A program made the position numbers and the translations under genes. From the NCBI RefSeq assembly GCF_030144325.1, contig NZ_CP126307.1:1488001-1552000 (forward strand): 64,000 nt of DNA, read 5' to 3'. The DNA comes from Bosea vestrisii (GTDB lineage Bacteria; Pseudomonadota; Alphaproteobacteria; Rhizobiales; Beijerinckiaceae). The notes beneath the pieces were generated by a model, which did not search any database, was not told the DNA's origin, and saw only the letters and a program-made list of their open reading frames with translations. The first letter of the stretch is position 1, and every line of letters begins with the position of its first letter. Shown here one piece after another: positions 27,305 through 35,425 of this stretch.

Positions 27305-27505
27305 TCAAGCCTTCGCCTTGAAGAAGGCGTCGGCAGCCGAGCGCGAGGCGGTCTTTTTCTCCAACGCCTCCTTCAGCCGCGCGATCTCCGCTTCGAGAAG
27401 GGCGATCCGCTCGTCGAGCTCGGCAACGGCGAGCTGCGACAGGTCCTGCCCGATCTCGTGAGCCCGCTTTGGCAACGGGCGGTCGTCGTCGAGAAATCCA
27501 GCCAT
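27305..27505 (-). CDS. DUF1192 family small protein
   Basis: A 66-residue soluble protein: MAGFLDDDRPLPKRAHEIGQ, then a helical coiled coil (ELDERIALLEAEIARLKEAL). The ATG at 27505 gives the family start MAGFLDDD. It is divergent from the quinone oxidoreductase and near trcR, a neighbourhood repeated in many Rhizobiales. Function unknown. Confidence 0.88.
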   Translation of the reverse strand: MAGFLDDDRPLPKRAHEIGQDLSQLAVAELDERIALLEAEIARLKEALEKKTASRSAADAFFKAKA

Positions 27506-27583
27506 CGTAGCCTCGCCTTGCATCCTCCGGACACGCGAGCTTAATCGGAGGCGAACGCCAGCACCACAGGCGAGGAGATATCC

Positions 27584-28582
27584 ATGACCACCCTGCCCGC
27601 ATTGATGACCGCCATCGGCTTCGATACCCCTGGCGGCCCTGAGGTCCTTAAAGCCCAGCAGCGCCCGGTGCCGCAGCCCGGTCCCGGCCAGGTCCTGGTC
27701 CATGTCGCGGTCGCCGGCGTCAACCGGCCCGACGTGCTGCAGCGCATGGGCGGCTATGCTCCGCCGCCCGGCGCCTCCGATATTCCCGGTCTCGAGATCG
27801 CCGGCCGGATCGTCGCCCTCGGCGAGGGCGTCTCGCGCTACGAGGTCGGCGATCAGGTCTGCGCGCTCGTCGCCGGCGGCGGCTATGCTGAGTACGCCGT
27901 GGTCCACGAGGACAATGCCCTGCCGATCCCGGCCGGGCTGTCGCTGGAGGAAGCCGGCGCGATCCCGGAGACCTATTTCACCGTCTGGACCAATGTCTTC
28001 CAGCGCGGCGGCTTGAAGAAGGGCGAGAGCTTCATGGTGCATGGCGGCACCTCGGGCATCGGCACCACAGCGATCCAGCTCGCCAAGGCCTTCGGCGCGA
28101 CTGTGCTGGCCACTGCAGGGTCGGACGAAAAATGCACCGCCTGCCGCGACCTCGGCGCCGACCACGCCATCAATTACCGCAGCGAGGACTTCGTCGCCGC
28201 GGCGAAGGCGGCAACCGGCGGGCGCGGCGTCAACCTGATCCTCGACATGGTCGGCGGCGACTACATCAACCGCAACTACGACGCCGCCGCCGAGAGCGGC
28301 CGCATCGTCCAGATCGCCTTCCTCAATGGACCGAAGGCCGAAGTCAATTTCAGCCGCCTGATGATGAAACGCCTGACCCATACCGGCTCGACCCTGCGCC
28401 CGCGCACGATCGCCGAAAAGGCGGGAATCGCACGCGAGCTCGAGGAGAAGGTCTGGCCGCTGCTGACCGAAGGGCGCTGCAAGCCTGTGATCCATGCCCG
28501 CTTCCCGCTGGAGCAGGCCGCTGAGGCGCACCGGCTGATGGAGAGCAACGCCCATATTGGCAAGATCGTGCTGACAATCTGA
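27584..28582 (+). CDS. PIG3-type NAD(P)H quinone oxidoreductase
   Basis: A 332-residue zinc-free MDR-superfamily enzyme. It lacks the zinc-ligand cysteines of alcohol dehydrogenases and has VNRPDVLQRMGGYAPPPGAS, EDNALPIPAGLSLEEAGAIP and the nucleotide loop HGGTSGIGTTAIQLAKAFG, the pattern of the PIG3/TIGR02824 branch. It probably reduces quinones one electron at a time with NADPH in the cytosol. It ends 141 bp before trcR on the same strand and is divergent from DUF1192. Confidence 0.93.
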   Translation: MTTLPALMTAIGFDTPGGPEVLKAQQRPVPQPGPGQVLVHVAVAGVNRPDVLQRMGGYAPPPGASDIPGLEIAGRIVALGEGVSRYEVGDQVCALVAGGGYAEYAVVHEDNALPIPAGLSLEEAGAIPETYFTVWTNVFQRGGLKKGESFMVHGGTSGIGTTAIQLAKAFGATVLATAGSDEKCTACRDLGADHAINYRSEDFVAAAKAATGGRGVNLILDMVGGDYINRNYDAAAESGRIVQIAFLNGPKAEVNFSRLMMKRLTHTGSTLRPRTIAEKAGIARELEEKVWPLLTEGRCKPVIHARFPLEQAAEAHRLMESNAHIGKIVLTI

Positions 28583-28723
28583 TCCATTGGTTTGATTGGA
28601 CAGCAATCGCGGCTTTGCCTATAAGGCCCGCCATCCTCCTCATCGTCGATGATTTGGATGACCGGCCGGGGCGGCCGGTCTGCGCCTGAGAGCTATTGCC
28701 CGCGACATTCCAGGAGACGGCCC

Positions 28724-29458
28724 GTGTCACAAACGCCGCTGATGCCGAAAGCCACTGCGGTCTGGCTGGTCGAGAACACCTCGCTGACCTTCGAGCAGAT
28801 CGCCGAGTTCTGCAAACTGCACCCGCTCGAAGTGCGCGGCATCGCCGACGGCGAAGTCGCGGCCGGCATCAAGGGCCTCGACCCGATCACCTCCGGCCAG
28901 CTCACCCGCGAGGAGCTTGAGCGCGCCGCCAAGAATCCGGCGCACCAGCTCAAGCTCGCCGAGCGCAAGGTCAAGGTGCCCGAGATCAAGCGCACCAAGG
29001 GGCCGCGCTACACCCCCGTCTCCAAGCGCCAGGACCGTCCGAACGCGATCCTCTGGCTGCTGCGCAACCATCCCGAGCTCAAGGACGCGCAGATCATCCG
29101 GTTGATCGGCACGACCAAGACGACGATCGCCCAGATCCGCGACCGCACCCACTGGAACGCCCAGCAGCTGCAGCCGATCGATCCGGTCAGCCTCGGCCTG
29201 TCCTCGCAGATCGACCTCGATTTCGAAGTCGCGCGCGCCGCCAAGGACCGCCCGGCCATGGTCGTGCAGGAAACCGGCTCGACCCTGCTTCCCGCCGAGG
29301 TGACGACTGCACCGCAGCCGGCACCGGCCTCGCAGCCCTTCGCCGATATGAGCCGGCCGAAGCGCGAGGAAGAGGAGAAGATCGACGTCGACTCCGTCTT
29401 CGCCAAGCTGAAGCAGCTCAAGCGCCCGGCCGACGAGGACGACGACGGCGGCTACTGA
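28724..29458 (+). CDS. trcR: Cell-cycle transcriptional regulator TrcR (DUF1013)
   Basis: A 244-residue protein of the DUF1013/TrcR family. The conserved N-terminus PLMPKATAVWLVENTSLTFE and the following HTH-like EIAEFCKL region and NAILWLLRNHPELKDAQIIR are typical; the tail is acidic (PADEDDDGGY). TrcR binds RNA polymerase and promoter DNA in Caulobacter and Brucella and influences cell-cycle genes. The GTG at 28724 is chosen because CAGGAGACGG precedes it; an ATG six codons later is also possible. Confidence 0.9.
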   Translation: MSQTPLMPKATAVWLVENTSLTFEQIAEFCKLHPLEVRGIADGEVAAGIKGLDPITSGQLTREELERAAKNPAHQLKLAERKVKVPEIKRTKGPRYTPVSKRQDRPNAILWLLRNHPELKDAQIIRLIGTTKTTIAQIRDRTHWNAQQLQPIDPVSLGLSSQIDLDFEVARAAKDRPAMVVQETGSTLLPAEVTTAPQPAPASQPFADMSRPKREEEEKIDVDSVFAKLKQLKRPADEDDDGGY

Positions 29459-29488
29459 GCTCGGCTGACCGGACAAAGCTGGAGGCGA

Positions 29489-30379
29489 GTGACTGTGACC
29501 ACTGATCTCGCCTTCACCTTCCTCGGCACCGGAGCACCGCCGGTCAGCCTGCGCCGCGCTGGCCCGGCTCATCTCGTCGAGGCAGCTGGTGTCAAGATTC
29601 TGATCGATTGCGGCTCTGGCGTCAGCCAGCGCCTCGTCGCCGCCGGCCATGCCGGAGCGCAGATCGACGCACTCATCGTCACGCATGAGCATTCCGACCA
29701 TCTGGTCGATTTCTACCAGCTCATCGTTTCGTCCTGGCACCAGGGTCGGAACCGGCCCTGGCGGGTGATCGCGCCGGAGCCGGCGCTCGCCAACATGCGC
29801 GGCCAGTACCAGGCTTTCACCCGCGAGCGCGCCTTGCGCATCGCCTTCGAGAAACGTCCGGACGCGACCGGTCTCGAGGTCGTCTTCGAGGAATTGCGCG
29901 AAGGCCCGATCGCGGGACTGGGCTCTCTTGTGGTCGAGGCCTTCCTCGTCGACCACAAGCCGGTCGAGCCAGCCTTCGGACTATCGCTGTCGGCGGGCGG
30001 CAGCCGTATCGTCTTCTCCGGCGACACGCGCCTGACGCCGTCGCTGAAGCAGGCCGCGCAGGGTTGCGACCTCCTCGTCTGCGAGGTCTTCATCGACAGC
30101 CAGATGCCGGTCACCGCCGGCGTCCGCTCGGCCGAGACCGTCGCTTCGGTCCAGAGCTATCACATGACGCCGGCGGTTGTGGCCGGCCTTGCCGAGCGCG
30201 CCGGCGTCAAGGCGCTGGCGCTGACCCATATCGTCCCGCCGGGGGCCGACACTACGTCGCTCTTCGCCGAGGTTCGCGCTGGCGGTTATGCCGGGCCGCT
30301 GATCGTCGGAGAAGACCTGATGCGGCTGGAATTGCCGGCGCGACTGCTGCGCTGGAACGGCGCCGCGCTGGGGTTCTGA
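29489..30379 (+). CDS. MBL-fold metallohydrolase (RNase Z/arylsulfatase-like)
   Basis: A 296-residue metallo-beta-lactamase fold. The metal motif THEHSDHL lies near residues 65-72, VFSGDTR follows later, and a His (LTHIVPP) lies near the end, as in the RNase Z-like branch. No signal peptide is visible, so it is cytosolic. A GGAGG site stands before two near GTG starts (29489 and 29495), and either may be used. It follows trcR by 30 bp, possibly in the same transcript. Substrate unknown. Confidence 0.87.
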   Translation: MTVTTDLAFTFLGTGAPPVSLRRAGPAHLVEAAGVKILIDCGSGVSQRLVAAGHAGAQIDALIVTHEHSDHLVDFYQLIVSSWHQGRNRPWRVIAPEPALANMRGQYQAFTRERALRIAFEKRPDATGLEVVFEELREGPIAGLGSLVVEAFLVDHKPVEPAFGLSLSAGGSRIVFSGDTRLTPSLKQAAQGCDLLVCEVFIDSQMPVTAGVRSAETVASVQSYHMTPAVVAGLAERAGVKALALTHIVPPGADTTSLFAEVRAGGYAGPLIVGEDLMRLELPARLLRWNGAALGF

Positions 30380-30394
30380 TAAGCGAGCTGCCGC

Positions 30395-32089
30395 TCAGGC
30401 CGCCCGGCGCAGCCCCGCACGATCCTGCACGCCGCCGAGTCGGAAGCCTCCCGCCAGTTTTGCGACCGCTTCGGCGGCCTCCGCCATGCCGCGCCCGGCT
30501 GCGGCGGTGCGCGCCGCGGCCTGGGCATTGTCCTGGGTAGCGGCGTCGATCTCGACCAGTGCCCGCTCGATCGCGCCGACGCCCTGCGACTGCTCTGCCG
30601 TCGCCTGGCTGATCTCGCCGAAGGCCTGGGCGACCTCCTCGACCTCGCCGGAGATGGTGGTGAGGCTGGCGCCGGCCTCGCGCACCAGCTTCACGCCCTC
30701 GTCCACATGCACTTTGGTTTCGCTGATCAAAGCCCGCACGTCGCGCGCCGCGTCGGCCGATTGCTGGGCGAGCCGGCGGACCTCGGTCGCGACCACGGCG
30801 AAGCCGCGCCCGCCCTCGCCGGCCCGCGCCGCCTCGACCGAAGCGTTGAGCGCAAGGAGGTTGGTCTGGAAGGCGAGCCCGTCCATGACTTCGACGATGT
30901 CGACGATCCGGCGCGACTGCTGGTCGATCTTGTCGATCGCCTCGACCGCGCGTTCGGCCACCGCGACGCCGGCTCCGGCATCGTCGGCGGTCGCGCGCGC
31001 CTTGCGCGCCGCTGCCTGGACGATGTCGGAGGTCTGACGCACGGTCGCGGCGATCTCCTCGATGACGCTGGAGGTGTCCTGGATCGCACTGGCCTGGCTT
31101 TCGCCACGCTGCGACAGGTCGAGCGTCGCCGAGAGGATGTCCTCGGCTGCGGTGCGCGTCTGCCCCGCGTTCTGCACTACCGCCGCCAGCGCCCCAGCGA
31201 GCGCCTCCGTCGAACGGTTGAAATTGCCGGCGACGGCGGCAAGCCGTCCCTCGAAGCCGGCCGACATTCTCGCCGTCAGATCGCCATCGGCCAGGGCCGC
31301 GAGGGCCCGGTCAGTCTCGTCCAGGAAACTCTCGCAGGCCCCGGTCAACTCATCGATGCCGCGCACCAGCGCGCTGAAGCGGCCGAGTTCGGCAGTCTGC
31401 GCGGTCCGGACCGAAAAATCGCCGCGCTTGGCCGCATCGACCACGACCGAGACCGCCTCGATCAGCCGCGCCTCGATTTCGCCCCGCCCGGTTTCCGCCT
31501 CCGCGCTGTCATGGCGTAGCGCCTCGGCGCTCTCCTGGTTCAGCAGGGCAGTGGCCGCCGCCTCGTCGGCCTGGTCGAGCGCAGCCGCGAGCCGGTGCGC
31601 GATCCAGATCAGCGCTCCCGCCTCGGCCAGCAGGATGACGGCATGGACGACGACGCGGAGAAACTCGCTGCCATCAGGGAATACCGCCGCCGGATAGGCG
31701 AAATTGAGGACGAGGTGATGCACCGCCACCACCGCCGTCGCGGCCACGATCGAGCGCCAGCAGCACCAGGCCGTCATCACCGCGAGCGCGGCGAAGAAGG
31801 CCATGTGCAGGTCGATCTGATAGCGCGTGCCCTCGCAGGCGAAGACCAGCAGCGCCACCTGCCCGTTGATCGCGATGGTCGAGATCAGGCGCGTCGAGAG
31901 ACCAATCCCGTCGGAGCGCCAGGCGAGCGTCGTGGCTGCGGCAAGCAGGGTCGAGACCAGTCCGATCGCGAGCAGCGCCGGATGGCCGGCGAGCCAGCCA
32001 ACGCCGCAGGTCACCGGCACCAGCAGCCACTGCCCTGTCATGAGCGGTGCGGCAAAGGCCCGGCGGAACGTCTCGAGGCTCTGGTTCAT
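30395..32089 (-). CDS. Methyl-accepting chemotaxis protein with six-helix membrane sensor
   Basis: A 564-residue chemoreceptor. Six hydrophobic helices fill residues ~15-185 with no large periplasmic domain, so it senses within the membrane or across short loops. HAMP-like and coiled-coil regions follow, then the signalling hairpin tip (GLAFQTNLLALNASVEAARA) and GRGFAVVATEVRRLAQQS. The ATG at 32089 overlaps the stop of the small upstream gene by 4 bp (ATGA). It signals to a CheA/CheW pair encoded elsewhere. No C-terminal CheR pentapeptide is evident. Confidence 0.93.
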   Translation of the reverse strand: MNQSLETFRRAFAAPLMTGQWLLVPVTCGVGWLAGHPALLAIGLVSTLLAAATTLAWRSDGIGLSTRLISTIAINGQVALLVFACEGTRYQIDLHMAFFAALAVMTAWCCWRSIVAATAVVAVHHLVLNFAYPAAVFPDGSEFLRVVVHAVILLAEAGALIWIAHRLAAALDQADEAAATALLNQESAEALRHDSAEAETGRGEIEARLIEAVSVVVDAAKRGDFSVRTAQTAELGRFSALVRGIDELTGACESFLDETDRALAALADGDLTARMSAGFEGRLAAVAGNFNRSTEALAGALAAVVQNAGQTRTAAEDILSATLDLSQRGESQASAIQDTSSVIEEIAATVRQTSDIVQAAARKARATADDAGAGVAVAERAVEAIDKIDQQSRRIVDIVEVMDGLAFQTNLLALNASVEAARAGEGGRGFAVVATEVRRLAQQSADAARDVRALISETKVHVDEGVKLVREAGASLTTISGEVEEVAQAFGEISQATAEQSQGVGAIERALVEIDAATQDNAQAAARTAAAGRGMAEAAEAVAKLAGGFRLGGVQDRAGLRRAA

Positions 32090-32409
32090 GGAGACCGTCT
32101 CGCTGAGATGAGGGGATCGCGCGCCTGGCCGGAGCAACCGCCGCCCAGTCCTGCCAGGACGAGCGCGGCGCCGGATTGATAGAGGCGCGTTGAAAAACCG
32201 GGAGATTGCGAACGCGCCAGCAAGCCGAAACGGCCGACCGATGCGAGGATCACGCCATCCGCAAGGCTCACCGCCTCCGCGGCCGCCGCGGAACTCGCGG
32301 CAAGCACGAGAACGGTTGCGCCGTCGCGCGGCGCAAGAACGACGCCGATCGGCGCCAGCAGCGCACCGATCGCCAGGGCCAGCAGTCCGATGCGTGGGCG
32401 AAACGCCAT
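32086..32409 (-). CDS. Small membrane or exported protein coupled to the chemoreceptor
   Basis: A 107-residue protein with an N-terminal hydrophobic segment (GLLALAIGALLAPIGVVLA) and a second one near the C-terminus (LYQSGAALVLAGLGGGCSG). Between them lies an alternating hydrophobic stretch ending in PGFSTRLYQSGA. Its stop overlaps the chemoreceptor start by 4 bp, which argues that it is translated. The ribosome site is weak. The function is unknown; a partner or sensor subunit for the chemoreceptor is a guess. Confidence 0.6.
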   Translation of the reverse strand: MAFRPRIGLLALAIGALLAPIGVVLAPRDGATVLVLAASSAAAAEAVSLADGVILASVGRFGLLARSQSPGFSTRLYQSGAALVLAGLGGGCSGQARDPLISARRSP

Positions 32410-32504
32410 CGTTTAAATCCGGCGGGATAAGCGCCTGCGATCCTGAACGATTCTATTTAAAACAACGTAAAGTTGTACTTTCGTCGAACCGCCCGGCAGC
32501 GCCT

Positions 32505-34424
32505 TCAGCCCAGCCCCCTGCCCTTCAGCGCGACGCCGATCTCGGCCAGCACCGCCGGATCCTCGATCGTCGCCGGCATGGCGTATTCCTCGCCATCGGC
32601 GATCTTCTTCATCGTCGCACGCAGGATCTTGCCGGAGCGCGTTTTCGGCAGCCGCGCCACGGTGATCGCAAGCTTGAAAGCGGCGACGGGGCCGATCCTG
32701 TCGCGCACCAGCCCGACCAACTCCTTCTCGACCTCGGCCGGCGATTGCGTCACCCCGGCCTTCATCACGACGAAGCCGCAGGGCTGCTCGCCCTTGAGCG
32801 CGTCCCTGATCCCGACCACGGCACACTCCGCCACCGCCGGATGCGAGGCCAGCACCTCTTCCATGCCGCCGGTCGAGAGCCGGTGGCCAGCGACATTGAT
32901 GATGTCGTCGGTGCGGCCCATGATGAAGACATAGCCGTCCTCGTCGATGAAGCCGGCATCCGAGGTGTTGTAGTAGCCCGGATAGGTCTCGAGATAGGCG
33001 CTGCGGAAGCGGGCATCGTCGTGCCACAAAGTCGGCAACGCGCCGGGCGGCAGCGGCAGTTTGGCGACGATCGCGCCCATCGTGCCGGGCGGAACCGGCT
33101 TGCCACCCTCGTCGAGGCACCGGATGTCATAGCCCGGCAGCGGCACGCTCGGCGAGCCGTGCTTGATCGGGAGAAGGCCGAGCCCCACCGGATTGCCGAC
33201 CATGCAGGAGCCGGTCTCGGTCTGCCACCAATGGTCGACCACCGGCACGCCGAGCACGTCCTCGGCCCATTTCAGCGTGTCGGGATCGGCCCGCTCGCCG
33301 GCGAGGAACAGTGTGCGGAATGCCGACAGGTCGTAATTCTTGAGATAGGTCGCCTGCGGGTCCTCCTTGCGGATGGCGCGGAAGGCGGTCGGCGCCGTGA
33401 ACATCGCCACCGCCTTGTGTTCGGCGATCACCCGCCAATAGGCGCCGGGATCGGGCGTGCCCACCGGCTTGCCCTCATAGAGGATCGAGGTCGCACCCAG
33501 CAGCAGCGGCCCATAGACGATGTAGCTGTGGCCGACGACCCAGCCGACATCGGAGGCGGTGAACATCACCTCGCCCGGCTTCACGTCGTAAAGCTGCGTC
33601 ATCGTCGCCAGCAGCGCGACCATGTGCCCGCCATTGTCGCGCACCACGCCCTTGGGCTTACCCGTTGTCCCCGAGGTGTAGAGCACATAGAGCGGGTCGG
33701 TCGCGGCGACCTCGACGCAATCGGCCTTGCGGCCATTGGCGCGGGCGGCTGCGACGAGCGTCCGCCAGTTCTTGTCGCGCGTGACGTGCATCGAGGCGTC
33801 GACCTGCGGCCGCTGCAGCACGATGCAGGCGTCGGGCTTGTGCGTCGCGATCTCGATGGCCGCGTCAAGCAGCGGCTTGTACTCGACCACGCGGGTCGGC
33901 TCGATACCGCAGGTCGCGGTCATGATCAGCTTCGGCGTGGCGTCGTCGATGCGGGTCGCCAGTTCCTTGGCCGCAAAGCCGCCGAACACCACCGAATGCA
34001 CCGCGCCGATCCGGGCGCAGGCCAGCATGGCAATTGCGGCCTCCGGGATCATCGGCATGTAGAGGATGACGCGATCGCCCTTGCCGACGCCCTGATCCTG
34101 CAGCACGGCCGCGAGGGTCGAAACCTCGTCGAGCATCTGCGCATAGGTGAAGCTCGCCTTGGTGCCGGTGACCGGGCTGTCGTAGATCAGCGCCGTCTGC
34201 TCGGCCCGGCCGTCGCGGACATGCCGGTCGAGTGCGTTGAAGCAGGTATTGCAGCTCGCATCGGGGAACCAGCGGCCATAGATGCCGGCGCTCGCATCGA
34301 AGATCGCCTGTGGCGGCTTGATCCACTCGATGCCCTCAGCGATCTCGGCCCAATAGGCTTCCGGATCCCGCTGCCAGGCGGCATAGGTCTGCGCATAGCG
34401 GCTTGCATGGCTGGCAGTCATCAA
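32505..34424 (-). CDS. prpE: Propionyl-CoA synthetase
   Basis: A 639-residue cytosolic acyl-CoA synthetase that activates propionate (or acetate) through an acyl-AMP. The N-terminal ACAS segment (YAAWQRDPEAYWAEIAEGIE), the AMP motif YTSGTTGKPKGVVRD, HWWQTETG and the C-terminal catalytic KTRSGKILRATM are all intact. The HWWQTE motif and length fit the PrpE branch rather than Acs. The ATG at 34424 gives a full-length protein. It is divergent from the TauE/SafE permease over a 180-bp spacer. Confidence 0.92.
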   Translation of the reverse strand: MMTASHASRYAQTYAAWQRDPEAYWAEIAEGIEWIKPPQAIFDASAGIYGRWFPDASCNTCFNALDRHVRDGRAEQTALIYDSPVTGTKASFTYAQMLDEVSTLAAVLQDQGVGKGDRVILYMPMIPEAAIAMLACARIGAVHSVVFGGFAAKELATRIDDATPKLIMTATCGIEPTRVVEYKPLLDAAIEIATHKPDACIVLQRPQVDASMHVTRDKNWRTLVAAARANGRKADCVEVAATDPLYVLYTSGTTGKPKGVVRDNGGHMVALLATMTQLYDVKPGEVMFTASDVGWVVGHSYIVYGPLLLGATSILYEGKPVGTPDPGAYWRVIAEHKAVAMFTAPTAFRAIRKEDPQATYLKNYDLSAFRTLFLAGERADPDTLKWAEDVLGVPVVDHWWQTETGSCMVGNPVGLGLLPIKHGSPSVPLPGYDIRCLDEGGKPVPPGTMGAIVAKLPLPPGALPTLWHDDARFRSAYLETYPGYYNTSDAGFIDEDGYVFIMGRTDDIINVAGHRLSTGGMEEVLASHPAVAECAVVGIRDALKGEQPCGFVVMKAGVTQSPAEVEKELVGLVRDRIGPVAAFKLAITVARLPKTRSGKILRATMKKIADGEEYAMPATIEDPAVLAEIGVALKGRGLG

Positions 34425-34604
34425 AAGCGTTCCTCTCCGCCGGCATTCAGCCTAGAGCGTCATCAGAGATGCAGCGCCCGGCCGGATTTGGCGCGGACTG
34501 TGCCCAGTCCTGCCGTCAGCATGCAAGCGTCCGCCTCTCAGACTTTCAGCGCAACCGGATGGGCTGCGCTGCACAACCGGCTCAGCCGGCAGCCGCGCGG
34601 GACG

Positions 34605-35363
34605 ATGACCTTCGACCTCACCTTCTTCGCCGTCATGGTCCCCGCCGTCGTCCTGATGGGGCTGTCCAAGGGCGGCTTTTCGGGGCTCGGCCTGCTCTCG
34701 CTGCCGCTGATGGCGCTGATCGTCTCGCCAGTGCAGGCGGCCGCGATCATGCTGCCGATCCTGATCATCCAGGACGTCGTCACCGTCTGGTCCTATCGCC
34801 GCGAGTTCGACCGCCGGAACCTGGCGACGCTGATGCCGGGCATGCTGCTTGGCGTGCTCGCAGGCTACCTGCTGGCGGCGAAGGTTTCCGACGCCATCGT
34901 CGGCCTCGCGGTCGGGGTGATCTCGATCGGCTTTGCGCTGCGCCGGCTCCTCGCCGGCAAGACGGCGGCCCAGCCGGTGACGCAGGCAAACTATACGGCC
35001 GGAACGATCTGGGGGGCGATCTGCGGCTTCACCAGCATGATCGCCCATGCCGGCGGCCCGCCCTTCCAGATCTACACCATGCCGCAGCGCCTGCCTCCGG
35101 CCGTCTTCGTCGGTACCGGCGCGCTGTTCTTCGCGCTGATGAACTGGATCAAGGTGCTGCCCTATTTCATCCTCGGCCAGTTCAGCCCGCAGAACCTCTC
35201 GGCTTCGGCCGCGCTCGCACCCGTGGCGATCCTCTCGACCATCGCCGGCGTCTGGCTGGTCAGGCGCGTCCCCGCCGAGCGCTTCTACACCATCATCTAC
35301 TGGCTGCTCGTCGCGGTCGGCGTGAAACTGATCTTCGACGGCCTGCGTCCGCTCTTCGGCTGA
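34605..35363 (+). CDS. TauE/SafE family sulfite-exporter-like permease
   Basis: A 252-residue inner-membrane protein with about eight hydrophobic helices and the family pattern: MGLSKGGFSGLGLLSLPLMA at the first half and TSMIAHAGGPPFQIYTMPQR at the second. Family members export sulfite or organic sulfonates or act on thiosulfate; the substrate here cannot be read. The ATG at 34605 matches the hydrophobic start; the long in-frame extension to 32190 is antisense to prpE and is rejected. It is followed by the acyl-CoA ligase after 62 bp. Confidence 0.9.
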   Translation: MTFDLTFFAVMVPAVVLMGLSKGGFSGLGLLSLPLMALIVSPVQAAAIMLPILIIQDVVTVWSYRREFDRRNLATLMPGMLLGVLAGYLLAAKVSDAIVGLAVGVISIGFALRRLLAGKTAAQPVTQANYTAGTIWGAICGFTSMIAHAGGPPFQIYTMPQRLPPAVFVGTGALFFALMNWIKVLPYFILGQFSPQNLSASAALAPVAILSTIAGVWLVRRVPAERFYTIIYWLLVAVGVKLIFDGLRPLFG

Positions 35364-35425
35364 TTGCCCGCAGCGGGCAGCGCTTCTAGGCTGACCGGCA
35401 ACGACAGCCGGGAACGCTGAACACC

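Noticed and set aside
32190..34604. Long plus-strand reading frame upstream of and in frame with the TauE/SafE gene
   Set aside because: It lies antisense to the well-supported prpE gene and lacks family resemblance. High GC makes such shadow frames common. The real gene begins at 34605.
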